Shown here piece after piece: positions 1 to 8,725 of a stretch of DNA of 64,000 nucleotides. This DNA is from Desulfomonile tiedjei DSM 6799 (GTDB taxonomy: Bacteria; Desulfobacterota; Desulfomonilia; Desulfomonilales; Desulfomonilaceae): positions 186,001-250,000 of the forward strand of contig NC_018025.1 in the NCBI RefSeq assembly GCF_000266945.1, read 5' to 3'. The position numbers were made by a program, and so were the translations under genes. Numbering within the stretch: position 1 is the first letter of the stretch; each line of letters starts with the position of its first letter. A model generated the notes under the pieces. That model was given only the letters and a program-made list of their open reading frames with translations, made no database searches and had not been told where the DNA came from.

Positions 1-56
1 ACAGTTCGGGGAACTTTCGACAATCACCCTGAACGAGACCGACACAGGAGGATTTT

Positions 57-812
57 ATGCCGCATTCTGACTACATAGCGGTGTTTTCGTCGGACTGGAG
101 CGAATGTCTTTCGCCAAACGGCCCGTTTGATCCTATTGCGTTTAACTATCCTGAATACGAAGAGTCACTCAAGAGAATTTTCCGGGAGTACACAGGGAAT
201 CGCATCTCTCTGAAGCAAGCGGTGCAGGAAATAGAAGCGCTTTTGCCTGAAAAATTCACGAGCGATCGGATGGACGCATATCTTGACGCACATTTCGAGA
301 CGTACTATAGGGTTCCCGAGCTGATCGAATGGTGCTTGTCACGGGGAATTCTGTTCATGATCAATACTACGGGTACTCAGGGCTACTTTCAGCGCGCATT
401 CGCCAAGAATCTGCTCCCGAGAGTTCCCGTTGTCGCTGCCAACCCGTTCATCAGTTTCCCGGGCAATGATGAGGGAATCGATTTCACACATCATGTCCAG
501 GAGATTGATGACAAGGCCAAGAATACTCGACTGGTAATGGAATCGCTCGGTTTTCCGGCAAATAGGCTCATCATTATGGGGGATAGCGGCGGCGACGGCC
601 CGCACTTCGAATGGGGAGCATCCGTAGGAGCGTACCTCATCGGCAGCATGACGAAATCATCGCTTTCGGAATATTGTCGCACCCGAGGGATAAGAATTAA
701 CAAGAAGTTCGGCTTGAGCTACGCGTCCGGTGAAAGCCGCAATGTGGACCTGGAACTCCAGGCCAATTTCATGGACTTGATGATTCTCATAGAAGATATT
801 TTCGATATATGA
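57..812 (+). CDS. HAD-like hydrolase family protein
   Basis: A 251-residue soluble protein with no signal peptide. It has a HAD-type layout: an Asp-bearing first strand (SSDWSE, D13), a Thr motif (INTTGT, about 102-107), a Lys at about 154 and a C-terminal acidic motif GDSGGDGPHFEWG (about 176-188). HAD enzymes are usually phosphatases using DxD in motif I. Here the residue two after the Asp is Ser, so the usual general acid is absent and phosphatase activity is uncertain. The start is set by a strong AGGAGG eight bases upstream. The next gene is co-directional 66 bp away. The substrate cannot be told. Confidence 0.75.
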   Translation: MPHSDYIAVFSSDWSECLSPNGPFDPIAFNYPEYEESLKRIFREYTGNRISLKQAVQEIEALLPEKFTSDRMDAYLDAHFETYYRVPELIEWCLSRGILFMINTTGTQGYFQRAFAKNLLPRVPVVAANPFISFPGNDEGIDFTHHVQEIDDKAKNTRLVMESLGFPANRLIIMGDSGGDGPHFEWGASVGAYLIGSMTKSSLSEYCRTRGIRINKKFGLSYASGESRNVDLELQANFMDLMILIEDIFDI

Positions 813-878
813 TTTTAGATCGGGGAGAGAACGGATTACAAAAAGGCTCCACATGTCCGAACCAGTCCAGGAGAAGGA

Positions 879-1319
879 ATGAGAAGAGCGTTCGTTTTGT
901 TGATTCTGGTTGTTGCATTTCCTGCGTACGCGGGAGAATTCGGGATACCCGAAAACATCCTGAACGATTACCGGGCCGTTCGCCATGAAAGCGTCTACAC
1001 CAAGGTCCCCACAACGGGAAAGCTCGTCTCCATAAAAATCACCGACAGCGGACGAGTCTTCTATGTCTGCAGAGAAAAGACCGGATATGTGATTTACAGC
1101 CTGGAAATTCGTCCCATAGCCGGCTTTGAAGAAAAGGTGCGCGAGGAGTTGAAGAATTCCGGCCGAAACTGGAATGCGGATTATCCGAATGAACTGCTGT
1201 ACACAAAGGATTTCGCGGACGCTCAAATTCGCCGGAAATTGTCGAAGTATACGGAAGCCGTATGGGTTAGAAACGAAATCGTCGTACCCGAAGCCCCGAG
1301 ACAGAAGGATCGAGAATAG
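879..1319 (+). CDS. secreted or periplasmic hypothetical protein
   Basis: A 146-residue protein with a short basic start, a hydrophobic stretch (about 5-15) and a likely signal-peptidase site after PAYA-GEF, so it is probably exported. The mature part is charged and mixed alpha/beta, with one Cys. I do not recognise a family. The ATG follows AGGAGAAGGA, a good ribosome site. It may be transcribed with the HAD-like gene just upstream, but nothing in the sequence links their functions. Confidence 0.6.
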   Translation: MRRAFVLLILVVAFPAYAGEFGIPENILNDYRAVRHESVYTKVPTTGKLVSIKITDSGRVFYVCREKTGYVIYSLEIRPIAGFEEKVREELKNSGRNWNADYPNELLYTKDFADAQIRRKLSKYTEAVWVRNEIVVPEAPRQKDRE

Positions 1320-1409
1320 TAAAGGCCACTAGCGAGGTCACCTGACCACTTCTGCCAGGAGCCATTTCAGAAGACTGCCACTCACAGGCATAGAACATCA
1401 ACAGATAAT

Positions 1410-1510
1410 TGTCATTGCGAGGAGCGCAGCGATCCCGCGTCTCGCGGGACAATCGACTGGGAATCAGGCGCTTAATGTCAGGCGATTGCTTCGCTTCGCT
1501 CGCAATGACA
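1410..1510. repeat. palindromic repeat with 11-bp inverted ends
   Basis: A 101-bp element bounded by TGTCATTGCGA (1410-1420) and its exact reverse complement (1500-1510). The inner parts also pair roughly (GAGCGCAGCG against CTTCGCTTCGC). This is the common CATTGCGAGGAGCGAAGCGA type of dispersed palindrome found in many proteobacterial genomes. Short ORFs through it are not credible genes. The rest of 1320-1907 holds no gene I can support, only the ftsK promoter candidate. Confidence 0.75.
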
Positions 1511-1798
1511 GCCATTCAGACACTCTGGCAAAAAAGATGCGGTTCGCTTTGGTCATCACATCCGCCGGATTCCTGTTTTAGTGCCTATGTATAACGCCGC
1601 TCCATTGCAAGGGGTATTGCCGGTACTCCCTGACGGGGGCGTTATTGACTGTTCGCACGCGAGCCTGAGAAATATTGAACCGCACTGTCTTTGCCCTTCA
1701 ATAATTATTTACCCGGACAGCAAAGGCACGCAGATGCATCCAGCCCGGACCGGCGCATTAGTGTGTGTGGTGTAACAATCAATTAATACGCTTTGATA

Positions 1799-1828
1799 TT
1801 GAAAATTATTAAACCAGTATGGTATTAT
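1799..1828 (+). promoter_or_regulatory. candidate sigma-70 promoter for ftsK
   Basis: TTGAAA (1799-1804) and TATTAT (1823-1828) are separated by 18 bp in an AT-rich stretch 80 bp ahead of ftsK. Inference from consensus match only. Confidence 0.4.
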
Positions 1829-1907
1829 TTGTTGCAACACGCCACTCCTACTATATTTTTTTACTTAAGGCGCGTTCAAAAATTCCGAAGAGGCCCTTAT
1901 ACTCCAC

Positions 1908-4493
1908 ATGCCAAAAAAGAGACCGGAAAAAACCGACTTGCTCAGAACAGTTCCACAGGAAGGCGACAGTCCGGTAAAGTCTCACAAAAGCGGCTGTTTC
2001 GCAGTCTTGGTCCTGGTATTGGCAACGTTCCTGTTTCTATGTCTTATTTCTTACGATCCTCGCGATCCATCCTTCAATGTTGCCACTCCGAGGACGCAAG
2101 TGTCCAATCTTTGCGGGCTTCTGGGTTCGCATATCTCAGATGCCCTGGTTCAATTACTGGGCGTTGGCGCTTTTATCTTGCCCATAAGTTTAGGGCTCTA
2201 TTCGATCACGCTGCTTTGGGCGGGTTCCGTAGCATTGTCATTGGCTGATATCGGATTTTCTCTCCTTCTTTTGGCGGGCATTTCCTGCCTTATGGATCGA
2301 TTCAGTTTCGGAGCATTCCTCAGCTTCCCCTCGGATCATCCGGCAGGTGCGCTCGGAAGCTTCTTTCATACCGTGCTCGGAAAATTCCTCGGAAGTGGCG
2401 GTGAACTGCTGTTTAGCTGCACCTTCATGTTCTTCAGTCTTCTACACTTTGCGAAGGTGTCCCCCGGCAGAGCAGTACGGGTTTTCCGTTCACCTGCGGC
2501 CATGTTGTCCGATATGTTGAGGGATTCATGGAATCGATGCAAAGAACTCGTGGCAGAAGCACGGCAAATGAGGATCCCGCTTCCCGCTGTTCGATCCGGC
2601 GGCAACAGAGTAAATGGTTTACCCGATGAATCTGCACAAGTCGTTGGGTCTGAGAGTCCCAGTCCCAAACCCAAGGAACAATGGGCCAAGATTTCCCTTA
2701 AGATTGAAAATACTGAAGAATTGCTTATAGATGATGACATGGATGAGGAACCGTGTGCAGAAGCTCCCTGTGAGAAAAGCAACGGCAAATCGGCTACCTG
2801 GAAAGCTCTCAATCCTCTGGAATCCCGGGCTCCAGTCAGCCAAACGGATATGGAAGAAGCTATAGACGAGTACCTGTCTGAAATACAAAAGGCTCAACCG
2901 AAACCTCGCGTTGCGGAAAAGCGTCCCGAGCCGGAAGCAATCAAGGTTGTAGAAAGCGAACTCCCTCGTCCTATCAAAGTCATTCCACGTGCAGATGAGG
3001 CGCTTCCTCTGACAGCTACTCCGATTATCAATGAAACCGGAGATTATGTGTTGCCACATTCCGATCTCCTGGATACTCCTCCTTCTTCTGCACGAGCAGT
3101 GGATGAGAAGCTTCTCGAAGAGAATGCGAGCGTTCTGGAACAGAAATTGGCCAATCTCGGCGTTCGCGGACAAGTGGTGGAAATCCATCCCGGTCCGGTT
3201 ATCACCATGTACGAGCTGTCGCTTGAACCGGGAATCCCGCTGCGTCGAGTGCTTAACATGGCGGATGACCTGGCTATGGCGCTGAAATCCGGATCGACCC
3301 GAATTGTTGCTCCCATACCCGGAAAAGATACTGTTGGTATAGAAGTCCCGAACCTGAATCGTGAGATCGTCTACTTCAGAGAAATCATCGAGTCTCCGGC
3401 ATTCAGCCAGTCCGACGCACCATTGAAGCTCGCTCTCGGAAAACAGATCGATGGTGAGCCCTTTGCCACAAGCCTCGCACGCATGCCTCACCTCCTGATT
3501 GCAGGAGCGACCGGCACCGGAAAATCCGTCGGACTGAATTGCCTGATTTGTTCATGGCTCATGTCGTGTCACCCTGATGACGTGAAGTTCATCATGGTGG
3601 ATCCCAAACGTCTCGAGCTTTCCTACTACAATGACATACCGCATCTTCTGCATCCGGTGGTGACCGAGGCTGAAAAAGTACCCAAGGTGCTGAGCTGGGC
3701 GATAAAGGAAATGGAACGTCGTTACGAGCTGCTCAGCCTGTCGGGCTCGAAGAACATCGAAAGCTTTAACGAAAAGGTCCGCCTTGGTGAATTGCCGCTT
3801 GACGATGAGGACAATCCGCAAAGAAAACTGCCGTACATCGTGATCATTGTTGACGAGCTGGCAGAACTCATGATGGTTGCGGCAAAGGATATCGAGATTT
3901 CCATAGCACGATTGGCCCAAATGGCACGTGCATCCGGGATACATCTTATCCTGGCGACACAACGACCGTCCGTTGACGTAATAACCGGCGTTATCAAGGC
4001 GAATTTTCCGGCACGTCTGTCTTTCCAGGTTTCCGCAAAACCCGATTCAAGGACCATCCTGGATACAGTAGGTGCCGAAAATCTGCTCGGAATGGGTGAT
4101 ATGCTTTTCCTTCCCCCCGGAACGGCCAAGATTACCCGACTTCATGGAGCTTTCCTGTCCGAAAAAGAGATCCGCAGAATCGTGGATTTCATCAAAGCAC
4201 AGAGATCCCCAACATACCTCCAGGAAATCTGCAAACATGTGTCGGATGGAGACTCCAGTATGGCCCAAGCTGAACTCATCGACGACGAAAAGTACGATGA
4301 AGCCGTTCAACTCGTGACACGCCTCGGACATGCTTCAATCTCTCTCATCCAACGCCATATGAGAATAGGATATAACCGCGCCGCGCGCATTATCGAAGCC
4401 ATGGAATCCGAAGGAATCATCGGACCCTCAGACGGAACGAGCCGACCGAGAGAAATACTCGCCCGCTCCCTCGAATCCGTCCCCGACCGATAA
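1908..4493 (+). CDS. ftsK: DNA translocase FtsK/SpoIIIE
   Basis: An 861-residue FtsK-family protein: a membrane-anchored hexameric ATPase that pumps DNA at the division septum and activates dimer resolution. The N-terminus holds about four membrane segments (about 30-180), followed by a short acidic linker (about 180-370). The RecA-like motor contains Walker A GATGTGKS (about 531), Walker B IIVDEL (about 648) and the conserved GMGDMLFLPPG region. The C-terminus is the winged-helix gamma domain (about 790-850, GYNRAARIIEAMESEG) that reads KOPS-type polar DNA sequences. Length is normal. No clear ribosome site lies directly ahead of the ATG, so the exact start is less certain. The last two bases of its TAA begin a 27-bp inverted repeat whose other arm lies in the converging GHMP kinase gene. 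Confidence 0.97.
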   Translation: MPKKRPEKTDLLRTVPQEGDSPVKSHKSGCFAVLVLVLATFLFLCLISYDPRDPSFNVATPRTQVSNLCGLLGSHISDALVQLLGVGAFILPISLGLYSITLLWAGSVALSLADIGFSLLLLAGISCLMDRFSFGAFLSFPSDHPAGALGSFFHTVLGKFLGSGGELLFSCTFMFFSLLHFAKVSPGRAVRVFRSPAAMLSDMLRDSWNRCKELVAEARQMRIPLPAVRSGGNRVNGLPDESAQVVGSESPSPKPKEQWAKISLKIENTEELLIDDDMDEEPCAEAPCEKSNGKSATWKALNPLESRAPVSQTDMEEAIDEYLSEIQKAQPKPRVAEKRPEPEAIKVVESELPRPIKVIPRADEALPLTATPIINETGDYVLPHSDLLDTPPSSARAVDEKLLEENASVLEQKLANLGVRGQVVEIHPGPVITMYELSLEPGIPLRRVLNMADDLAMALKSGSTRIVAPIPGKDTVGIEVPNLNREIVYFREIIESPAFSQSDAPLKLALGKQIDGEPFATSLARMPHLLIAGATGTGKSVGLNCLICSWLMSCHPDDVKFIMVDPKRLELSYYNDIPHLLHPVVTEAEKVPKVLSWAIKEMERRYELLSLSGSKNIESFNEKVRLGELPLDDEDNPQRKLPYIVIIVDELAELMMVAAKDIEISIARLAQMARASGIHLILATQRPSVDVITGVIKANFPARLSFQVSAKPDSRTILDTVGAENLLGMGDMLFLPPGTAKITRLHGAFLSEKEIRRIVDFIKAQRSPTYLQEICKHVSDGDSSMAQAELIDDEKYDEAVQLVTRLGHASISLIQRHMRIGYNRAARIIEAMESEGIIGPSDGTSRPREILARSLESVPDR

Positions 4494-4755
4494 CCTCTCT
4501 CACCGCTACACGTTGACCGGTCCAGCATTCAAAGAATGACAATCGGGGAGGAACTTCTTGTAAGAAGTTCCTCCCCGAACCCCACCTCAAGAACTTTCAA
4601 CACTCGTCGGAACGCAATTTCCGAAGGAAATTCCGTTCCGACGAATGATAAAAGTTTCTTGGAGGGGGTTTGGGGGGACATTCTTTACAAAGAAGGTCCC
4701 CCCAATTTCTTTCTTCAAATGGTGATCGGGTCAACGTGTAGCGGTGAGAGAGGTT
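4492..4755. repeat. long inverted repeat with nested hairpins (cruciform element)
   Basis: A 25-bp perfect inverted repeat (4494-4518 and 4729-4753, extendable to 27 bp) encloses about 210 bp. Inside are a perfect 16-bp hairpin (4544-4559/4562-4577), a hairpin CGTCGGAACG/CGTTCCGACG (4605-4614/4634-4643) and GGGGGGAC/GTCCCCCC (4672-4679/4696-4703). It sits exactly between the convergent ends of ftsK and the GHMP kinase gene and overlaps both reading-frame ends. It may act as a bidirectional terminator. Its hairpins recur at 25715 and 44340. Confidence 0.85.
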
Positions 4756-5741
4756 CCGATGGTATCGATACGGAAGGGCATTATTTTGCCACCTGCTGCG
4801 GCTATTGCATTTTCGACGGCAGTCTTTTTGTTAGGTGGGCAGAGAGTGACCATGCATCCGCCACCGCCTGCTCCGCAGATTTTGTTTGCTTGAGCGCCTG
4901 CGGACAGGCTTGCTTGCATCAGAGCTTCGATTTCGGGGGTGCTGATTCCTGGAGCCAGTGTGCGTCTGACGTTCCATTCTTTTTGCACCAGTGGAGCGAC
5001 TGCATCCAGATTTTGTTCGGACAGGGCATTTCCAAGCTCAACAGCTATATCTCGAATAGCCAGGAGTTTTTCCCTGGTTTGTCCCACATTGTCGATATAG
5101 TTCTTAGTCACTTCCCAGTTATTCATACCCGAGAATCTGCCTAACCCGGTGTAGGACAGAACGATCATCTTTTCGAGTTTACGAGCAAGCTCTTGTTCGT
5201 TTCGCATCGGTTCTCGTTGAAAACCTCTGTGATCGAAACGAATGCAGGATATACCACCATACAGAGCTGCAATATGATCCTGACTCCCTGCCGGAACTCC
5301 GATAACCGCGGTTTCCGTGTTGACTGCCAGAGAAACGATACTCTCTGTAGATTCTTGCGATGAGTGCAGGTTCAGGAGACCGCTCACGAGCGCTACCAGC
5401 AGGGAGCTGGATGCCCCCAACCCCGAGCCTGCCGGAGCTTCGTTCCGGGTGAGGATCTCGAGAGAATAGGGTGGTGGGAATGTTCTTACGGCCTCACTGA
5501 CGAGTGCCAGAGGTCCATTTGCAAAAAGCTCGCTCAAGCTGCCTGCATCCGTGCAAAACCCGAGGTCTTCCGAAACGATGCGGAAGCCTGGGATATCCCG
5601 TTTTTTCAGAATGACTCTGCTGGAGACACTGATAGCCGCATTCACAGTGTACCCGCCGCCCATGAAGATGTACAGCGGGTACAGATCCGTGGTGCCTCCT
5701 GCGAGGTCGATTCTGTTGGGAGCAGTGATTGTCAGCTCCAT
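4731..5741 (-). CDS. GHMP-family sugar kinase
   Basis: A 336-residue GHMP kinase, resembling D-glycero-D-manno-heptose 7-phosphate kinases and similar sugar kinases. Motif 1 is NRIDLAGGTTDLYP (about 9-22). The ATP-binding motif 2 is PAGSGLGASSS (about 106-116). Motif 3 is KICGAGGGGCM (about 290-300). The family transfers the ATP gamma-phosphate to a sugar or isoprenoid hydroxyl, but the substrate here is unknown. The ATG follows the TAA of the upstream LUD gene with no gap, so the two are translationally coupled. Its last codons form one arm of the inverted repeat shared with the end of ftsK. Confidence 0.88.
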   Translation of the reverse strand: MELTITAPNRIDLAGGTTDLYPLYIFMGGGYTVNAAISVSSRVILKKRDIPGFRIVSEDLGFCTDAGSLSELFANGPLALVSEAVRTFPPPYSLEILTRNEAPAGSGLGASSSLLVALVSGLLNLHSSQESTESIVSLAVNTETAVIGVPAGSQDHIAALYGGISCIRFDHRGFQREPMRNEQELARKLEKMIVLSYTGLGRFSGMNNWEVTKNYIDNVGQTREKLLAIRDIAVELGNALSEQNLDAVAPLVQKEWNVRRTLAPGISTPEIEALMQASLSAGAQANKICGAGGGGCMVTLCPPNKKTAVENAIAAAGGKIMPFRIDTIGTSLTATR

Positions 5742-6383
5742 TTAATAACCCAGCTCCTCATCAAGCAGAATGACCGTAATTTTGGTCAACATGGGTTTCC
5801 GGTGAATTATACTCGTGACGTTGCAGATCCGTTCCGGAGAATCGCAGTCCATACAGTATCCGGTTGCCACGCACGGAGTTTTTCGGGAAAGACTCGCGGA
5901 CCGAATCGGACCGGCAACTTCTTCTATACGGGCAAATGCGGAATCCAGATCGGGCACGATCTTGTTTCGGCCTACCACGATGACAACTTTCTTTGGGCCG
6001 AATGTGATCGAGTTGGTTCGATTACCGCAGCCATCACGATTCACAATTTCTCCGGTCATGGTAACCGCATTGGAAGAGGCAAGAAGGAGATCGGCTGTCA
6101 TCTGGCGTTTTCGGCATTCGAGTTCTTCCGGAGTTCCCGGCTTCAGTTTCCAGTGATCGAATATGGTTTTTCCTGCCTCTTCCAATCTGGGCAGAATGTT
6201 CAGAGCTCGTACTGTAAGAGTGCCTCCAATTCCAACTGTAGCGCAATCCGCAGCCATTTCGAAGATGTGAGCTGCAGCTTCTTCCCGGGACGCGAAAAAG
6301 AGTGCTTCGAAACCATGTTTCTTCAAAGATTCCATGGTTGTGGTGATTGTTTTCATCTTGTGAGCCTGAACAAATTCATCCAT
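5742..6383 (-). CDS. LUD-domain protein (LutC/YkgG, DUF162 family)
   Basis: A 213-residue LUD-domain protein. The family includes LutC of lactate oxidation, but many stand-alone members have unknown roles. Visible features are the glycine-rich VGIGGTLTVR segment (about 50-59), NRDGCGNRTNSITFGPKKV (about 119-137) and a Cys cluster GYCMDCDSPERICNV (about 178-192), conserved in anaerobe members. No LutA or LutB partners are nearby; instead it is coupled to a GHMP kinase. The start is supported by AAGGGAG ahead of the ATG. Confidence 0.85.
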   Translation of the reverse strand: MDEFVQAHKMKTITTTMESLKKHGFEALFFASREEAAAHIFEMAADCATVGIGGTLTVRALNILPRLEEAGKTIFDHWKLKPGTPEELECRKRQMTADLLLASSNAVTMTGEIVNRDGCGNRTNSITFGPKKVVIVVGRNKIVPDLDSAFARIEEVAGPIRSASLSRKTPCVATGYCMDCDSPERICNVTSIIHRKPMLTKITVILLDEELGY

Positions 6384-6464
6384 GATTAGCTCCCTTTCTT
6401 ATGATTCTTAAAACTGTTTTTCATCTGATGTGAACACTTGGGTGAATGCTTGGATTTTCGCGGT

Positions 6465-8594
6465 TCATTTTTGTACTGACGATTTTATTTTCGATTCGTG
6501 TCTCATGGGACACCATTCTCCGGGTTGGGTCCCTTTCAGGAAAGGTTCCCGCACTACTTTGGAGCAAATGGATGTAGCGCGCAAACCGGATTCCACGCAT
6601 ATGTTTCTGAAAACTATACCTTCCGGTGTAGCTTGAGGCACATTCCCGGAACTCGCACCGGCCAACAGCTTTTCAGTCATTTTTCTGATTTTCTTTTCGC
6701 TGTGTGTCCCGGGCATTCTCACCACAACAGCGGCCTGTCCGGAATAGGCGATTGACCATACCCCTTGATCGTCTCTCGAATAGAAGAGCGATGGATACTT
6801 TTCGCTTTTGTCTTGTCCGCGCTCTTTTATTTCCACAGTCTCCAAGCCTTTCATCATATGATTCACCATGAAGATGACTCCAGGATTGCTTGGAACACGT
6901 ATTCTCAGCTCCTCTTTTTTAGAAGACGAATCACCAACGACCTTGATACCGGGACCTAAGACCGCAGAATTTCCGAGGGTGGCCATAAGAGAGTATATCT
7001 GAGCGATTTCAACAGGGGAGAGCGGATTGGTCACGGCTTTGTCTCCATTGGTTTGGACCTGAACTCCGAATTCTTTCAATACAGGAGTGATCTTCTCCGG
7101 TCCAATGCCGGTCCACACTTTTTGAAACAAAGCTTGCCGTTCTTTTCTGAATGCCTCTCGAAACGTCAATGGGCCCCCGGATTCCTGAGATACAAAAACC
7201 TGGGATGTAAGAGTATACTTGACTTGATCGAGTCGCTCCGGGAGAAGCGCGGGGATGAAGACAAGAGGCAGAAGATTGTCCAGACTTGTCGAAGTGCCGG
7301 CCCATTTCTGCGGTCCCGGGGAAATGTAGGCTTTCAGTGCTCCGGTTTCCGGATTTGTGACCACAACGTGGGCCGACAAACCTGCATCTCCGAAAGCTTT
7401 TAAAAGGTTTTCCGCTTCCTGCTGAAGTATGGGATCCAGGGAAGTCAGCACATCCTGACGTGCTCCCTCCGGGCCGGGCAGATCTCGAGGTAAGAGTTCT
7501 TTTGCGAGTTCCACGAACGCGGGAGCCTTAAGTGCGGGCGCGCTGGATTTTCGCATTTTGACTGAGCTGCTGCAGGATTCATCATATTGTTCTCTTGAGA
7601 TTTTGCCCTCTTTCAGGAGTAATCCGAGGATCATGTTTCTCCTGGCTTTGGCTCTTTCCGGATGCTTGAAAGGATTAATAATGTTCGGGGCCCGTATGAT
7701 CGCGGCCATGAGACCGCATTCTCCCGGATCGAGTTCCGAGAGGTCCTTTCCGAACAAAAATTGAGCAGCTTCGGCTACCCCCTTTACCGGATATGCCCCC
7801 CAGTGTCCGAAGTAGACTCGATTCAGATATGCTTCCAGAATTGTTTTCTTGCTGTAGATTGCGTCGGCGGAAACCGCAAAGACGATTTCGTTTATTTTCC
7901 GAAATAATGTTTTCTCGGGAGTCAGCAGAGTCATGCGAATGAGCTGCTGTGTTATCGTGCTTGCGCCCTGGGCGTATCTGCCCGCTTTAATATTGGCCAG
8001 CAGCGCGTTAACGATCGATATGGGATCTATACCCTGATGACGAAAGAAACGGGTATCTTCCGTGAGCACGATTGCATCTACGAGAAGCTGGGGAATATGC
8101 TCCAAGGGTAACGGGCGGCAGAATTCCTGGGGATAACCGTCTGCCGGCAAAATGGTCAATAGCTCGGGTTCGAGCGTCAGGGCTTCTGCGTCGTTCAAGG
8201 AACGCATCAGACGAATGGAGTTCACTCTGTTCCAATCCAGCCCTATGCTCACAGGACCGTTGGCCATGCCGTAGCTGCGGAAAGGCGAATAGGGCAGACA
8301 TACGTTTATCGCCGAACCTACTTGATTCCATTGCCCTATTTCCGGGACTGCAGAATCGGTTTTCGTGCAACTGATTCGAGAAAGGTGTTCTGCAAGCTTT
8401 ACATTCAGGATGTCATCGCCCACATTCAGAGTGAAAGGAGCAGAATAGAGAAACACCGGCCAGCGATTGAGCTTGACTTCAAACATCCAAACCACAATGC
8501 CGACCGTAAACAGCACGTAACCCGCAGTCAGTGCGAGCAGCACTTTGATTACACTGAGCAACACGGAGAGAATTTCTTTTGAATGACGCGCCAA
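6465..8594 (-). CDS. GT51 peptidoglycan glycosyltransferase with degenerate transpeptidase domain
   Basis: A 709-residue class A penicillin-binding-protein homologue. It has an N-terminal membrane anchor (about 13-35) and a small domain reminiscent of the PBP1b UB2H region. The GT51 transglycosylase is intact in sequence: EDTRFFRHQGID (about 177-188), GASTITQQL and EIVFA motifs. The C-terminal half aligns in layout with transpeptidases but I cannot find the catalytic SxxK, the SxN, or the KTGT motif; the region where KTG is expected reads FYSRDDQGVWSIAYSG. Function is therefore probably glycan polymerisation only. It lies 81 bp ahead of the LUD gene and may share its transcript. Confidence 0.85.
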   Translation of the reverse strand: MARHSKEILSVLLSVIKVLLALTAGYVLFTVGIVVWMFEVKLNRWPVFLYSAPFTLNVGDDILNVKLAEHLSRISCTKTDSAVPEIGQWNQVGSAINVCLPYSPFRSYGMANGPVSIGLDWNRVNSIRLMRSLNDAEALTLEPELLTILPADGYPQEFCRPLPLEHIPQLLVDAIVLTEDTRFFRHQGIDPISIVNALLANIKAGRYAQGASTITQQLIRMTLLTPEKTLFRKINEIVFAVSADAIYSKKTILEAYLNRVYFGHWGAYPVKGVAEAAQFLFGKDLSELDPGECGLMAAIIRAPNIINPFKHPERAKARRNMILGLLLKEGKISREQYDESCSSSVKMRKSSAPALKAPAFVELAKELLPRDLPGPEGARQDVLTSLDPILQQEAENLLKAFGDAGLSAHVVVTNPETGALKAYISPGPQKWAGTSTSLDNLLPLVFIPALLPERLDQVKYTLTSQVFVSQESGGPLTFREAFRKERQALFQKVWTGIGPEKITPVLKEFGVQVQTNGDKAVTNPLSPVEIAQIYSLMATLGNSAVLGPGIKVVGDSSSKKEELRIRVPSNPGVIFMVNHMMKGLETVEIKERGQDKSEKYPSLFYSRDDQGVWSIAYSGQAAVVVRMPGTHSEKKIRKMTEKLLAGASSGNVPQATPEGIVFRNICVESGLRATSICSKVVREPFLKGTQPGEWCPMRHESKIKSSVQK

Positions 8595-8725
8595 CAGTTT
8601 ACCGCCTTGACGGTTTAGAGGCGGCTCTTCGATGCACTATGCCGCTGGTGGGTAACTATCCTAAAGCGCCCACGAGATCAAGATCCTATAGGGGCTGTTG
8701 CGACAGCTTCAGTTCGACGGCCGGT

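Noticed and set aside
1409-1775. Short frames through the CATTGCGAGGAGC palindrome
   Set aside because: They follow the repeat rather than any protein-like sequence.
2366-3491. Long minus-strand open frames inside ftsK
   Set aside because: They lie wholly within a well-supported gene on the other strand and show no domain, ribosome site or plausible composition.
5364-6389. A 341-codon plus-strand frame opposite the GHMP kinase and LUD genes
   Set aside because: Both opposite genes have clear family motifs; this frame has Cys/Ser/Arg-rich shadow composition and no ribosome site.
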